NCBI RefSeq assembly: GCF_001544275.1
Contig: NZ_BCQE01000003.1
Coordinates: 100,191 to 164,190, forward strand
Source: Enterococcus gallinarum NBRC 100675
GTDB lineage: Bacteria > Bacillota > Bacilli > Lactobacillales > Enterococcaceae
DNA: 64,000 nucleotides
Direction of reading: 5' to 3'
In this document: piece after piece, positions 25,901-34,795 of the stretch
How the letters are laid out: every line of letters begins with the position of its first letter
Numbering within the stretch: position 1 is the stretch's first letter
Made by a program: the position numbers and the translations under genes
The notes under the pieces: generated by a model
Seen by the model: the letters and a program-made list of their open reading frames with translations, nothing else
The model's database searches: none
Told to the model about the DNA's origin: nothing

Positions 25901-26502
25901 TGATCCTCTAACTCATAAATAATATCTTGTAGACGGTTAAGGTTGTCTTCTGTTTCAAACAATTTCTGTTCTGCTTTTTTCTTACGCTGTTTGTATTTCA
26001 AAACACCGGCAGCTTCTTCAAAAATACCGCGACGATCTTCTGGTTTGCTGCTGAAAATCGCTTCGACTTTCCCTTGAGAAATAATCGAAAATGATTCTTT
26101 TCCTAGCCCGGAATCCATAAAGAGTTCCTGGACATCTCGCAGGCGGCAACTTTGTTTGTTCAAATAAAAGTCGCTTTCACCGGTTCTCCTTAACCGGCGA
26201 GTCACACTGATCTCACTGTAATCCATTGGTAAATAGTGATCGGTATTATCTAAAATAATCGTTACTTCCGCTACATTTAATGGCTTGCGAGTGTCAGATC
26301 CTGCAAAAATGATATCAGGCATCTTGCCACCACGCAGGCTTTTGGCAGACTGTTCTCCTAAAACCCAACGAATCGCTTCAGTAATATTGCTCTTGCCGCT
26401 GCCATTTGGTCCTACGACCGCAGTCACACTATTTTCAAAATCAATGATCGTGCGGTCTGCAAAGGATTTGAAACCGGCAATCTCTATTCGTTTTAAATAC
26501 AC
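22912..26502 (-). CDS. smc: Chromosome segregation protein SMC
   Basis: Chromosome condensation ATPase, core of the SMC-ScpAB complex. The 1196-residue length is usual. The N-terminal head has Walker A GPNGSGKSN (residues 31-39) and QSAKSLRGGKM. Two very long Gln/Glu-rich coiled coils flank the hinge around residues 510-640 (LTGVVGAVAELIEVPEEY to the GG-rich LEGDVMNAGGSMTGGA). The C-terminal head has the signature LSLLSGGERALTA and Walker B FCVLDEVEAALDEAN. It lies 15 nt downstream of rnc. Confidence 0.97.
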   Translation of the reverse strand: MYLKRIEIAGFKSFADRTIIDFENSVTAVVGPNGSGKSNITEAIRWVLGEQSAKSLRGGKMPDIIFAGSDTRKPLNVAEVTIILDNTDHYLPMDYSEISVTRRLRRTGESDFYLNKQSCRLRDVQELFMDSGLGKESFSIISQGKVEAIFSSKPEDRRGIFEEAAGVLKYKQRKKKAEQKLFETEDNLNRLQDIIYELEDQLIPLAAQSEAAKQFLSLKEKLTEVDVAFSVMEIQTAKRAWETATEQLELLNHQLAEITQQINTDERSVQQLRQRRAAFDESLEQLNQQLLQVTEGLKQAEGQKEVLLERSKHTQKSTAEYQETLDAVSERLQQLNDEKAELIHELSQKNRSVQEAEVAIADCRAEQEKYQKSAKEIIEELRSQYVEAMQEQATVGNELKYLERQYQQESAKNQTAVTKQTELSTAIKEKATAAEIVNERLQAVQQQLDEQRKQYIHLQEKAKDNKEKFDDAQKKMYQLMNQVQQVRAKQRSLQDIQENYAGFYQGVRLVLKNKQQLTGVVGAVAELIEVPEEYTVAIETALGASAQHVVVETERDARAAITYLKQNRGGRATFFPLTTIKSRQLPSYAVSQAQQVPGFIGVASELVRFNENVKNIAENLLGSIVIAEDLTSANALAKALNYSYRVVSLEGDVMNAGGSMTGGATKKNAGSLFSQSNELQQLTAQAAQLDERLQKTEKQVQHFETVTKDAQAALEELRTTGETARMTEHELKNQLQNLTNELERLRKEQQVFDFENREIQAFFEEYNEKKTRLESEQQTIAQQLKKIDHDIQSMNAEEDLIEAKRSQLAATAAQLQADFAVQKEQVEHLRQKIAANAEALAENEARQQSLERQLAAINSNVSDHEISEESLDQQISDFTQRKITLTQELADIRQQRQIVQQEIGQLDEALSLANLQQKEKLSEKTNVEIEKNRADLVMDNRLAYLQEEYALSFEKAANDYPAIDDPEAAKREIQDLKGKIDAIGPVNLNAIEQYDQVEQRHSFLTSQRDDLLSAKAQLFDTMSEMDEEVKTRFGEIFDAIRLQFKQVFPNMFGGGHAELILTDPKDLLNTGIEIEAQPPGKKLQNLSLLSGGERALTAIALLFSIIQVRPVPFCVLDEVEAALDEANVSRFGHYLSDFQNDTQFIVVTHRKGTMEAADVLYGVTMQESGVSKTVSVRLEDVKEGGNFVADQEGVAK

Positions 26503-26517
26503 TCCGCCATTCCTTTC

Positions 26518-27210
26518 TTATTGATCAAGACTTGCTAAGGCATTTTCTGCCGCTGCTTGCTCTGATAATTTCTTTGATTTTCCTTGCCCCTCGCCAATCA
26601 GCACATCGTCACAATAGACTTCTGTCCAAAAGATTCGTTCGTGGGCAGGACCTTCTTCTTTCGTTAAACGATAGTTGATGGACACATCGCCAGATCGCTG
26701 CAAGACTTCCTGCAATCGGGTCTTGTGATCCATCTCATGGGAAAAAGCACCTGCTTTTACTTTTGGAAAAACAACAGCCGTCAAGAAACCGTCGACGCTC
26801 TCCAAACCTTGATCCAAGTACAACGCACCTAAAAAAGCTTCAAAAAGATCGCATAACAATGAGGGACGCTTACGTCCGCCAGAGTTTTCCTCTCCTTTGC
26901 CTAACCGAATATATTGATCAAAACGGCAATCTTTGGCAAACATTGATAAGCTATCTTCGCGAACGATTGCTGCCCGCAGCTTTGTCAACTTCCCTTCAGG
27001 AAGGTCCGGCAGTTCACGGTACAAATACCGTGAGACGATCAATTCTAAAACAGCATCTCCTAGAAATTCTAGGCGCTCATTATCGGATAGGTGCAAATTG
27101 CGATGCTCATTCACATAAGATGAATGCGTAAACGCTTGTTCGAGTAAATCTACATCATGGAAGACAATGCCGTAATCCTCTTTTAATTCGTTCATTAGCT
27201 GTGTATTCAT
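26518..27210 (-). CDS. rnc: Ribonuclease III
   Basis: Double-strand-specific endoribonuclease that matures rRNA and cuts structured mRNAs. The catalytic domain has the signature ERLEFLGDAVLELIVSRYLY, with the metal-binding Glu and Asp, and DLFEAFLGALYLDQG with the second acidic pair. A dsRNA-binding domain ends the 230-residue protein (KTRLQEVLQ ... KSKKLSEQAAAENALASL). The ATG at 27210 is 9 nt after AAGGA, while the one three codons earlier touches it. It is the first gene of the operon. Confidence 0.95.
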   Translation of the reverse strand: MNTQLMNELKEDYGIVFHDVDLLEQAFTHSSYVNEHRNLHLSDNERLEFLGDAVLELIVSRYLYRELPDLPEGKLTKLRAAIVREDSLSMFAKDCRFDQYIRLGKGEENSGGRKRPSLLCDLFEAFLGALYLDQGLESVDGFLTAVVFPKVKAGAFSHEMDHKTRLQEVLQRSGDVSINYRLTKEEGPAHERIFWTEVYCDDVLIGEGQGKSKKLSEQAAAENALASLDQ

Positions 27211-27247
27211 TTGCCACATTCCTTCATTAGTTTATCGACACTTCCCT

Positions 27248-27276
27248 ATTATACTGGTTTTTGGCTAATTATGAAA
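27248..27276 (-). promoter_or_regulatory. Promoter of rnc-smc-HAD-ftsY
   Basis: TTTCAT, 17-bp spacer, TATAAT on the minus strand. Strong -10, weak -35. Confidence 0.6.
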
Positions 27277-27389
27277 TGTTTCGTCCAAAAACTTGAAGCC
27301 TCCATAAAAAAATTTTAACTGTTTATTCTCCTGCTCTTTGTTTCCATGACTGATTCATTGTTTTTTATTGATTTTGCCGCGAACAAAAT

Positions 27390-27420
27390 AAAAAAAGACG
27401 TTCCCGAAAGAACGTCTTTT
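27390..27420 (-). terminator. Terminator of the opp operon
   Basis: AAAAGACGTTC pairs with GAACGTCTTTT around a short loop, with a T-rich tail on the minus strand; it can also work in the other direction. Confidence 0.88.
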
Positions 27421-27426
27421 CCTAAA

Positions 27427-29211
27427 TTAGCGAGATTCTGCTGTTACAGAAACTGTTGCCCATGGATTGTGATCTGCATCATATGCCCATGTGAAATCTT
27501 TGACGCGATTAGATACTGGTAATACTTCGTTACGGTAAAGCGAAGGAATAACAAATGCTTCATCCGCAGCGTATTCTTGCCATGCATCAAATGCTTCTTT
27601 ACGTTTTGCTTCATCAAATGAATCTTTAGAGTCGATTGCTTCTAATAGCTTCGTATTTTCATCAGATTCAAAACGAGTGTAGTTAAATGCTGAGTTTGGT
27701 CCATAAAGTCCGGTTGGTGAAGGATCTGAACCTGTTCCCCATGCACCTTGATACACATCGATTTCAGGATCATCATTTTTCAATTTATCATAGAATGCTT
27801 GGAAATCAATCAAACGACCAGTTGTGTATTTCACATCTAAGCCGATTTCATTCCATTGTTGGATGTAGTAATCAGCCAATGGTTGAGCTGTTTCGCCACC
27901 TGACATTGAAGCAAAATTGATGGTTAATTTTTCACCGTTTTTGTCTTCACGCATGCCGTCGCCGTCAACATCTTTGTAACCAGCATCGTCTAACAATTTG
28001 TTTGCTTTGTCGATATCTTGTGTGTAACCTTTAACTTCTGTATCGTGCAATGTTCCAAATACCGGTGGGATCAATGTTGTCGCATTTGAACGTAGGCCAT
28101 TATAGAAACGGCTACCGACAGCATCATTATCTAGTGCGTAACCCATTGCTTGACGCAATGATTTGTCCGCCATTTTTGATTCAGGATTGTAGTTAACTTT
28201 TCCTTCTTTATCATCCCAAGTACCTAACTTAAATCCAATATACGTATAAGCTTGCTCAGGACGGCCCAAGATTTGGTAGCCATCTGCATCTTTGTAAGTT
28301 GGGTAAGTATCTGTTGGCATTGACAATGCTAAATCATATTGCTTCGCTTTTAAACCTTCTACGATTGAAGCTGCTGGAACTGCTTTAAATGACAATTTAT
28401 CCATTTTAGGTTTGCCACCGTAGTAATACTCATTTGGTACGTATTCTACAGATTCACCGGCTACGATGTTTGACATTACGTAAGGTCCGAAAACGATTGG
28501 TGTTTTACGAACAGGATCACTTGATTCCATATCTTTGACTGCAATACCTTCAAACGCATGTTTTGGTAAAGCAGAAGACCAGATACCGCCGCCTGCTTGC
28601 ATCATACCAGGGTGAACTTCTTTGTATTGAATTTTAACGACTTTGTCGCTTTCTTTTGTGATTCCTGAGATTGTGTCAGATTTGCCATCGTGGTAATCTT
28701 CCATCCCAACAATATTTGTAAAGTTGTTGTCATAACGGATTCCTGTGTAATCTTTGTTACCGATCACTTCATAGGAGAAAATCACGTCATCTGCTGTTAC
28801 ATCTTCGCCGTCTGACCATTTCAAATTGTCGCGTAATGTAATCGTTGCTGTGTTATTATCTTCATCTAATTTAAGATTTGCAGCCCCACCATCAACAATT
28901 CGAAAATCAGCATCTGTTAAGAATAAACTTTCATTACTTGGTTGCATGAACTGAGAATCATAATTGTCTTGATAAAATTCAGTTTGGAACAAACCTTGGA
29001 ATTGTGTATCCATAACTACTGCGACGTCCAATGTACCGCCTTTGATTGCTTCTGCGTCATTTTTGACTTCAACCGGCATAGAGCTAATATCTTCTGTTTC
29101 AGTTGCTGAGTTGCTGCCGCCTGATGAATCTGTTCCGCCACTATTGCCGCCACAAGCTGCCAATGCTAAGACTGACAAAAGTGTGACCATACCAAAAATA
29201 TTTTTCTTCAT
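27427..29211 (-). CDS. oppA: Oligopeptide ABC transporter substrate-binding lipoprotein
   Basis: Extracellular lipid-anchored receptor that captures peptides for OppBCDF. The 594-residue precursor has a signal peptide with lipobox LALAAC, the lipid-modified Cys being residue 20. A Gly/Ser-rich linker follows, then a family 5 solute-binding domain (TITLRDNLKWSDGEDVTADD at about residue 125, typical of SBP_bac_5). A DVDGDGMRE-type segment and ADYYIQQWNEIGLDV come later. It is the last gene of oppDFBCA and ends at a strong terminator. In related species Opp also imports signalling peptides; sequence does not show that here. Confidence 0.95.
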   Translation of the reverse strand: MKKNIFGMVTLLSVLALAACGGNSGGTDSSGGSNSATETEDISSMPVEVKNDAEAIKGGTLDVAVVMDTQFQGLFQTEFYQDNYDSQFMQPSNESLFLTDADFRIVDGGAANLKLDEDNNTATITLRDNLKWSDGEDVTADDVIFSYEVIGNKDYTGIRYDNNFTNIVGMEDYHDGKSDTISGITKESDKVVKIQYKEVHPGMMQAGGGIWSSALPKHAFEGIAVKDMESSDPVRKTPIVFGPYVMSNIVAGESVEYVPNEYYYGGKPKMDKLSFKAVPAASIVEGLKAKQYDLALSMPTDTYPTYKDADGYQILGRPEQAYTYIGFKLGTWDDKEGKVNYNPESKMADKSLRQAMGYALDNDAVGSRFYNGLRSNATTLIPPVFGTLHDTEVKGYTQDIDKANKLLDDAGYKDVDGDGMREDKNGEKLTINFASMSGGETAQPLADYYIQQWNEIGLDVKYTTGRLIDFQAFYDKLKNDDPEIDVYQGAWGTGSDPSPTGLYGPNSAFNYTRFESDENTKLLEAIDSKDSFDEAKRKEAFDAWQEYAADEAFVIPSLYRNEVLPVSNRVKDFTWAYDADHNPWATVSVTAESR

Positions 29212-29228
29212 CCTGTATCCTCCTTGTT

Positions 29229-30146
29229 TTAACCTAGTCGTTGACGTGCATCGGCTGAACGCTTAAATGCCTGACCAACGTAGTTTATACTCAACATCAA
29301 TACTAAAATCAATATTGACGCGGGTAACCATATCCATTGTCTGTTGACCAGCACATCACCGCTGCTGGCGTACCCAATCAATGTTCCCAAACTTGGAACA
29401 TTCGTTGGCAGACCAAAGCCCAAGAACGTTAGAGTTGTTTCGATACCGATATTTGCTGCAAAGTTCATCGTCAAGTTGGTGATGATCAATGAGCTTAAGT
29501 TCGGCATGATTTCGCGAAACATGATCACAAAATCATTGGTCCCTAATGTTTTTGACGCACTCACATAATCTCGGCGCCCTTCAGAAAGGGTCTTACTGCG
29601 GAAGAGTCTCGCTTTTCCGACCCAATAAAAGGCACTCATGACCCAGATAAACGTCCAAACATTGTAGCGAGGTATGATCGAAACAATAACGATAATGATC
29701 AACATGATCGGTAAGATCATGACAAAATCGACGATACGCATCAAGATATTATCAATCAACCCGCCATAGTAACCTGAAATGATCCCCAAGCCAACTCCGA
29801 CGATCGATGTAATGATCGTGATGGAAAACCCAATCAAAATCGAATTACGCGCTCCAATGATCAATTGTCCCCAAACATCACGGCCACCTTCATCCGCCCC
29901 TAATAGGTAGGTGCCGCCATTTGGTGAGACTGCTCCTGGTGCAGCATATTTATCTAGAATACTTACATGCATGACTTGGCTTTGATCAATGACTGCCGAG
30001 CCGATGAATACGAAAAGCAGTACTGCTACCAACAAGACCAACGAAAAAATAGCGATCTTGTCTTTTAAAAATTCACGAAAAATCATTTGTAATCCCATAG
30101 GTGGGATACTTTCTTGTTTTAACACTTTTTCTTTCTTTTCAGACAC
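29229..30146 (-). CDS. oppC: Oligopeptide ABC transporter permease OppC
   Basis: One of two membrane subunits of the Opp importer. The 305-residue protein has an N-terminal cytoplasmic stretch, a first helix (IFSLVLLVAVLLFVFIGSAV) and five further helices. The ABC-permease EAA-type loop reads DYVSASKTLGTNDFVIMFRE, where it contacts the ATPases. LLGADEGGRDVWGQLI in the first periplasmic-side loop is the usual OppC/DppC motif. It lies between oppB and oppA, 12 nt after oppB. Confidence 0.95.
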   Translation of the reverse strand: MSEKKEKVLKQESIPPMGLQMIFREFLKDKIAIFSLVLLVAVLLFVFIGSAVIDQSQVMHVSILDKYAAPGAVSPNGGTYLLGADEGGRDVWGQLIIGARNSILIGFSITIITSIVGVGLGIISGYYGGLIDNILMRIVDFVMILPIMLIIIVIVSIIPRYNVWTFIWVMSAFYWVGKARLFRSKTLSEGRRDYVSASKTLGTNDFVIMFREIMPNLSSLIITNLTMNFAANIGIETTLTFLGFGLPTNVPSLGTLIGYASSGDVLVNRQWIWLPASILILVLMLSINYVGQAFKRSADARQRLG

Positions 30147-30158
30147 GTTTATCCCCTC

Positions 30159-31115
30159 CTACTGGATTCTGATTCTTGGATCAACAATACTCATAATGAT
30201 GTCTGATAGCAATGTACCGATCAATGTCGCCAGACCTAATATCAAAGTCAACGAAGTGATCACGGCATAATCCCGCTGTACAATACTATCGATAAATAAT
30301 TTTCCGACACCTGGGTAAGCAAAGATTTTTTCAATGACCACTGAACCAGCGATCAATGAAGTGATCTCATACCCCATTTGAGATGCGATCGGCAAGGATG
30401 CATTTCGGAACACGTGACGTGAGAAGACTTTACTAGTTGGCACCCCTTTCGAACGAGCAGTTCGCACGAAATCCAATGATTTGGAATCAATCACTTCACT
30501 CCGCAGATACTGGATCGTCACAGCGGTACCTAATAGCGCAGAAGTGATAGCCGGTAAGATCAGATGATACAGACGGCTCCAAAACTCAGCCATTCCCGTT
30601 ACGCCTGGTGCTACAGACCCCCCAGTTGGGAACCAACCTAAACGATAACCAAAGATAAACAGTGCAATCAATGCAAAGATAAACAATGGTACCGCAAAAC
30701 TAAAGAAGTTATACACGACAACGACTTTATCTAAAATCGAATTTTGGTAACGTCCAGCCAACATTCCTAAAGGAATCGCGATCACATACGTTAAGATAAC
30801 TGTTAACAAAGATAGCCACAATGTGTTGCTGATCCGTCCTGAAAGTAATGTTGCTACTGGTAGTTTATAGATAAAACTTTGACCAAAATCTCCTTTAAGT
30901 GCATTTCCGATCCAACGGAAATATTGTGTATACCAAGGATCATTCAATCCGGCTGCTTCCCGCATCCGTTCAATAACTGCTGGATCTTGGTTCGGATTAA
31001 TCAATCCTGTAAATGGATCCCCGGGCATTGCTTGTGCAATCAAGAAAATTAAGACACTCAAAATAATGACTTGCGGGATCATTAATATCAAACGACGTAG
31101 AATTGTTTTCCACAT
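30159..31115 (-). CDS. oppB: Oligopeptide ABC transporter permease OppB
   Basis: Membrane subunit of 318 residues, partner of OppC. The N-terminal helix LILMIPQVIILSVLIFLIAQ is followed by AMPGDPFTGL. The EAA loop appears as LDFVRTARSKGVPTSKVFSR with the conserved Gly. Six membrane segments are apparent. Its ATG overlaps the oppF stop by one base, so translation is coupled. Confidence 0.95.
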   Translation of the reverse strand: MWKTILRRLILMIPQVIILSVLIFLIAQAMPGDPFTGLINPNQDPAVIERMREAAGLNDPWYTQYFRWIGNALKGDFGQSFIYKLPVATLLSGRISNTLWLSLLTVILTYVIAIPLGMLAGRYQNSILDKVVVVYNFFSFAVPLFIFALIALFIFGYRLGWFPTGGSVAPGVTGMAEFWSRLYHLILPAITSALLGTAVTIQYLRSEVIDSKSLDFVRTARSKGVPTSKVFSRHVFRNASLPIASQMGYEITSLIAGSVVIEKIFAYPGVGKLFIDSIVQRDYAVITSLTLILGLATLIGTLLSDIIMSIVDPRIRIQ

Positions 31116-32059
31116 TATTCAGCACCCCCATTTTTCAAAGCGACTTGATGTGTTCCTGTGATGGTTCTAAGGTCATAAACACGACCTGTTTCATCATAGT
31201 AATCTTTTTGGTGAGTGACATATTCCAACTCTACCCGACGGCGGTTTTCTTTATGCGCCTCACGATTTTTCACATCAATTTGAGGAATAGCTGACAATAA
31301 CCGCTTCGTATAAATATGACGCGGATCTTGATAAATATCTTGGCGTGTACCGATTTCAACAAAACGACCTTTATACATGATGGCGATATTGTCGCACATG
31401 TGTTTCACAACACCCAAGTCATGAGAGATGAATAAGAAACTTAAGCCAAACTCTTGTTGGATTCGTTTCATAAAGTTGAGCACCTGTGCCTGTACAGACA
31501 GGTCCAATGCAGAAACAGGTTCATCAGCAACGATCAATTTAGGGTTCGATGCCACTGCGCGGGCAACCCCCAAACGTTGTCTCTGTCCACCAGAGAATTC
31601 ATGTGGGTATTTGTATAAAGCATCTTCTGGCATCCCAACGATATCCAAAAGCCGTTTCACCCGTTGTTTTTCTTCTTGGTCACTCAAACGTTCAAAATTC
31701 CGTAGCGGTTCAGCAATAATATCCACTACCCGCTTTTTAGGATTCAGACTTGACATAGAATCTTGAAAAATCATTTGAACATCCTTGTTGTAATTCATTT
31801 TTTTGCGGACAGAGCGCTTTGTGACATCTTGTCCTTCGTAAATGACTTCACCGCTGGTAATCTTTTCCAAGCCAACGATTGCTTTCCCTGTTGTTGATTT
31901 TCCAGAGCCTGATTCTCCTACCAGACCGTAAGTTTTTCCCTTTTCGATGATGAAATCCACACCGTCAACAGCATAGACATAGTCCGTTACGCGGTTGAAA
32001 AAACCGCTGCGAATCGGATAGTGGACTTTCAGATCTTTGATTGTGATTAATTCTGACAT
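31115..32059 (-). CDS. oppF: Oligopeptide ABC transporter ATPase OppF
   Basis: Cytoplasmic ATPase of 314 residues. Walker A GESGSGKSTTGKAI, signature FSGGQRQRLGVARAV, Walker B LIVADEPVSALD and H-loop ISHDLGVVKHM are intact. The C-terminal oligopeptide-transporter extension (RHIYTKRLLSAIPQID) marks it as an Opp/Dpp-type subunit. It immediately follows oppD, and together they form the ATPase heterodimer. Confidence 0.95.
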   Translation of the reverse strand: MSELITIKDLKVHYPIRSGFFNRVTDYVYAVDGVDFIIEKGKTYGLVGESGSGKSTTGKAIVGLEKITSGEVIYEGQDVTKRSVRKKMNYNKDVQMIFQDSMSSLNPKKRVVDIIAEPLRNFERLSDQEEKQRVKRLLDIVGMPEDALYKYPHEFSGGQRQRLGVARAVASNPKLIVADEPVSALDLSVQAQVLNFMKRIQQEFGLSFLFISHDLGVVKHMCDNIAIMYKGRFVEIGTRQDIYQDPRHIYTKRLLSAIPQIDVKNREAHKENRRRVELEYVTHQKDYYDETGRVYDLRTITGTHQVALKNGGAE

Positions 32060-33067
32060 CTACACTTCTCCTTCTTCGTCTCTAAAATGAAAATGCTTAT
32101 AGCAAGTACAGCGAACTAAATGATCTGGTGCAACTTCATGCAGGACAGGATTTTCTTCGTGGTCACTAGCTGGGATCCAAGGGATACGAGCAGCAAAACG
32201 GCAACCAGTTCTTGGCATGTTTTTCAATGAAGGAACGACGCCTTCAATCACGTGCAGTTCACTGTCTTGAGAATCTTCTTGTGGAATTGAGTTCAGCAAA
32301 GAGCGTGTATAAGGGTGTTTTGGATTTGCAAACAACTCTTCCGCTGTGGCAACTTCAACAAACTGACCGCCATACATAACGGCTACACGATCAGCCATTT
32401 CTGCCACTACACCTAAGTCATGGGTGATCAAAATGATTCCCGTTTGTGTTTCAGCCTGCAAATCTTTCAACAAATCTAGGATCTGTGCTTGGATGGTTAC
32501 ATCCAATGCAGTGGTTGGCTCATCAGCAATAACAATTGGCGGTTTGCATGCGATGGCAATGGCAATGATCACCCGTTGCCGCATCCCACCGGATAATTCG
32601 TGGGGATACTGGCGACCCACCCGTGCTGGATTTGGAATTCCTACTTGATCTAGTAATTCAAGGGCCCGGGCTTGTCTCTGTTCCGCATTCATATTTGTAT
32701 GATAAGATAAACCTTCTTTGATTTGGTCTTCAATACGCATGAGTGGGTTCAAAGCGGACAATGGATCTTGGAAAATCATCCCAATGTCGTTCCCGCGAAT
32801 TTTGTTGTAAAGTGTTTCATTTAAGTTTGACAAATTCAAGTCTTTGTATAAGATTTCACCGGTGATTTTGGTATTGTTTGGATCATGCAATCCCATAATC
32901 GTTGTAGCTAAGGTACTTTTTCCACATCCGGATTCGCCTACGATCGCTAAAATCTCATTGCGTTCCAACGTAAAAGAAACACCGTCTACAGCGTCATAGT
33001 AATCATCTTTAATACGAAAACCTGTATGTAGGTTTTGAACATCTAGTAATTGATTATCAGTTGACAA
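32060..33067 (-). CDS. oppD: Oligopeptide ABC transporter ATPase OppD
   Basis: ATPase partner of OppF, 335 residues from a TTG start at 33067. That start lies 7 nt after GAGGGG and fits the family start; an upstream ATG would add 23 atypical residues. Walker A GESGCGKSTLATTI, signature LSGGMRQRV and Walker B IVIADEPTTALD are intact. In the C-terminal region, where many OppD/DppD proteins have four cysteines binding an Fe-S cluster (usually GCRFAPRCP...C), this one reads TGCRFAARIPWIPASD with two further Cys near the end. The canonical cluster site is incomplete. Confidence 0.94.
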   Translation of the reverse strand: MSTDNQLLDVQNLHTGFRIKDDYYDAVDGVSFTLERNEILAIVGESGCGKSTLATTIMGLHDPNNTKITGEILYKDLNLSNLNETLYNKIRGNDIGMIFQDPLSALNPLMRIEDQIKEGLSYHTNMNAEQRQARALELLDQVGIPNPARVGRQYPHELSGGMRQRVIIAIAIACKPPIVIADEPTTALDVTIQAQILDLLKDLQAETQTGIILITHDLGVVAEMADRVAVMYGGQFVEVATAEELFANPKHPYTRSLLNSIPQEDSQDSELHVIEGVVPSLKNMPRTGCRFAARIPWIPASDHEENPVLHEVAPDHLVRCTCYKHFHFRDEEGEV

Positions 33068-33178
33068 TCGAATACCCCTCTCTTTTTTATAAGATGAAGT
33101 GCCCTCTAATGTAAAAAAGTAGGAATTATAAGTCAAATTCCAAATGCTTTCTTAACATCGTGTAATATTTTCTTAATA

Positions 33179-33207
33179 ATTATATAGAATCACTCACTAG
33201 ATTGCAA
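33179..33207 (-). promoter_or_regulatory. Promoter of oppDFBCA
   Basis: TTGCAA, 17-bp spacer, TATAAT on the minus strand, 110 nt before oppD. A weaker TTACAT-17-TATAAA set lies nearer the gene. Confidence 0.65.
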
Positions 33208-33330
33208 GTCTATAAATTTTTAAGATACTGAATTTTCAGAATACTTACATTCCATTTACATTTTTTCAGGATGGTGCAAAGAAAAGGCACTTTTTTTCGA
33301 GAAACGAATGGTTATTAAACAAATTCTGAT

Positions 33331-33363
33331 AAAGAAAGAGCTGGGTCATCTATGACTCAGCTC
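33331..33363 (-). terminator. Terminator of recG-plsX-acpP
   Basis: GAGCTGAGTCAT pairs with ATGACCCAGCTC (one mismatch), followed by TTTCTTT on the minus strand. Confidence 0.82.
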
Positions 33364-33374
33364 CTGTATCTGTC

Positions 33375-33617
33375 TTAAGCAAGATGGCTTGAAATATAAT
33401 CAACTGCTCCGCCGACTGTTTCAATCTGTTCGGCATCTTCATCAGAAATCTCCGTACCAAATTCATCTTCTAATTCTAAGACGAATTCCATCACACTGAT
33501 TGAATCAGCATTTAAGTCGTCTTTAATACTCATTGTATCCGTTACTTTATCTGCATCGATCTCAAAATGGTTTGCGATCACTACTGCAACTTTCTTGAAT
33601 ACTTCTTCTCGCGTCAA
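33375..33617 (-). CDS. acpP: Acyl carrier protein
   Basis: Small acidic carrier of acyl chains, 80 residues. Phosphopantetheine would attach to Ser39 in NADSISVMEF, equivalent to the DSL motif. The start is TTG, 7 nt after GGAGGTG; no in-frame ATG exists nearby. It follows plsX with about 115 nt between, and the pairing with plsX suggests a role in phospholipid acyl transfer. Other fatty acid synthesis genes are not in the window, and another ACP may exist elsewhere in the genome. Confidence 0.93.
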   Translation of the reverse strand: MTREEVFKKVAVVIANHFEIDADKVTDTMSIKDDLNADSISVMEFVLELEDEFGTEISDEDAEQIETVGGAVDYISSHLA

Positions 33618-33731
33618 TTGCCTTCACCTCCACGCGTTCGCACAAAACATAGAATGGCTAACAAACATTGTACTGCTTACATGCAAATTTGTCTAGTCCT
33701 TTTTTGCATTTTCATTACAATGATTGCAGTC

Positions 33732-34748
33732 TCATTGCGTTGGCTCTTCATGCTTAGGTGTTTCTTCAAAATGAGCCACCAATTGAGGAACCACATCTGC
33801 CTGCAACATGGTATAGATTTGTTTGATGGTTGCTGCCACGGCATCTGGTCCAGTCGCTCCATGTGTTTTGATCACTGGTGCTTTCAGACCAAACAAGACA
33901 GCCCCTCCGTGTTTGGCATAATCCATCTCATTTTTTAAATTGCGCAAGGCATCTTTCAATAATAAAGCCCCTAATTTCCCTTTGGTTCCGGAATTCATGA
34001 TGGATTGTTTCAATAACGACATCATATTCAATGCGGTTCCTTCAATGGATTTCAAGACGGCGTTCCCAGTGAATCCATCTGTGACCACAACATCCGCTGC
34101 ACCGTTCAAAAGTTCCCTAGCTTCAACATTTCCGATAAAGTGAATCGATGATTCTTTGGTCAACAATTCAAACGCTTTTTTGGTTAACTCGCTGCCTTTG
34201 GTCTCTTCCGTCCCATTGTTTAGCAACCCTACTCGCGGTTGTTGAATGCCTCGGACTTTTTGAGCGTAAAAAGAACCTAACACAGCATATTGAACGAGAT
34301 GTTCTGCTTTATTGTCAGCATTCGCTCCTAGATCCAGCATATCAAAGCCAGTTTCTTTCCCAAGTACAGGCATCGTCGACATTAAGCCAGGACGTTCGAT
34401 TCCTTTGATACGACCTACGATAAACAAACCTGCAGCTAACAAAGCACCGGTATTTCCAGCAGAGAAAATGGCATCCGCTTGACCTTCTTTGACCGCTTGG
34501 GCTGCTAAGACCATCGATGCGTTCTTTTTGCGGCGGATCGCTTTAACAGGTTCATCATCACTGTTGATTTTTTCATCGGTATGAATGATTGTAAGCTGAC
34601 TTTCGTCTGTCACATATTTTCTGATTTCATCTTCTTTTCCGTATAATAGAAATTCGATTTCTGGATATTCTTTTTTTGCTAACATGACGCCTTCAACGAT
34701 CGCTTTTGGTGCGTTATCGCCACCCATGGCATCTACGGCAATTTTCAT
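33732..34748 (-). CDS. plsX: Phosphate acyltransferase PlsX
   Basis: Makes acyl-phosphate from acyl-ACP, the first committed step of phospholipid synthesis with PlsY. The 338-residue protein begins [47 protein letters not shown] and [14 protein letters not shown] are family landmarks. The upstream alternative start would add seven residues; the chosen ATG fits the family. It lies 47 nt after recG. The membrane-associated enzyme links fatty acid supply (ACP here, FakA upstream) to lipid synthesis. Confidence 0.96.
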   Translation of the reverse strand: MKIAVDAMGGDNAPKAIVEGVMLAKKEYPEIEFLLYGKEDEIRKYVTDESQLTIIHTDEKINSDDEPVKAIRRKKNASMVLAAQAVKEGQADAIFSAGNTGALLAAGLFIVGRIKGIERPGLMSTMPVLGKETGFDMLDLGANADNKAEHLVQYAVLGSFYAQKVRGIQQPRVGLLNNGTEETKGSELTKKAFELLTKESSIHFIGNVEARELLNGAADVVVTDGFTGNAVLKSIEGTALNMMSLLKQSIMNSGTKGKLGALLLKDALRNLKNEMDYAKHGGAVLFGLKAPVIKTHGATGPDAVAATIKQIYTMLQADVVPQLVAHFEETPKHEEPTQ

Positions 34749-34795
34749 GACATACGCCACTCCCTTCATTTTTCCAAGTTAGTATACCATATTCT

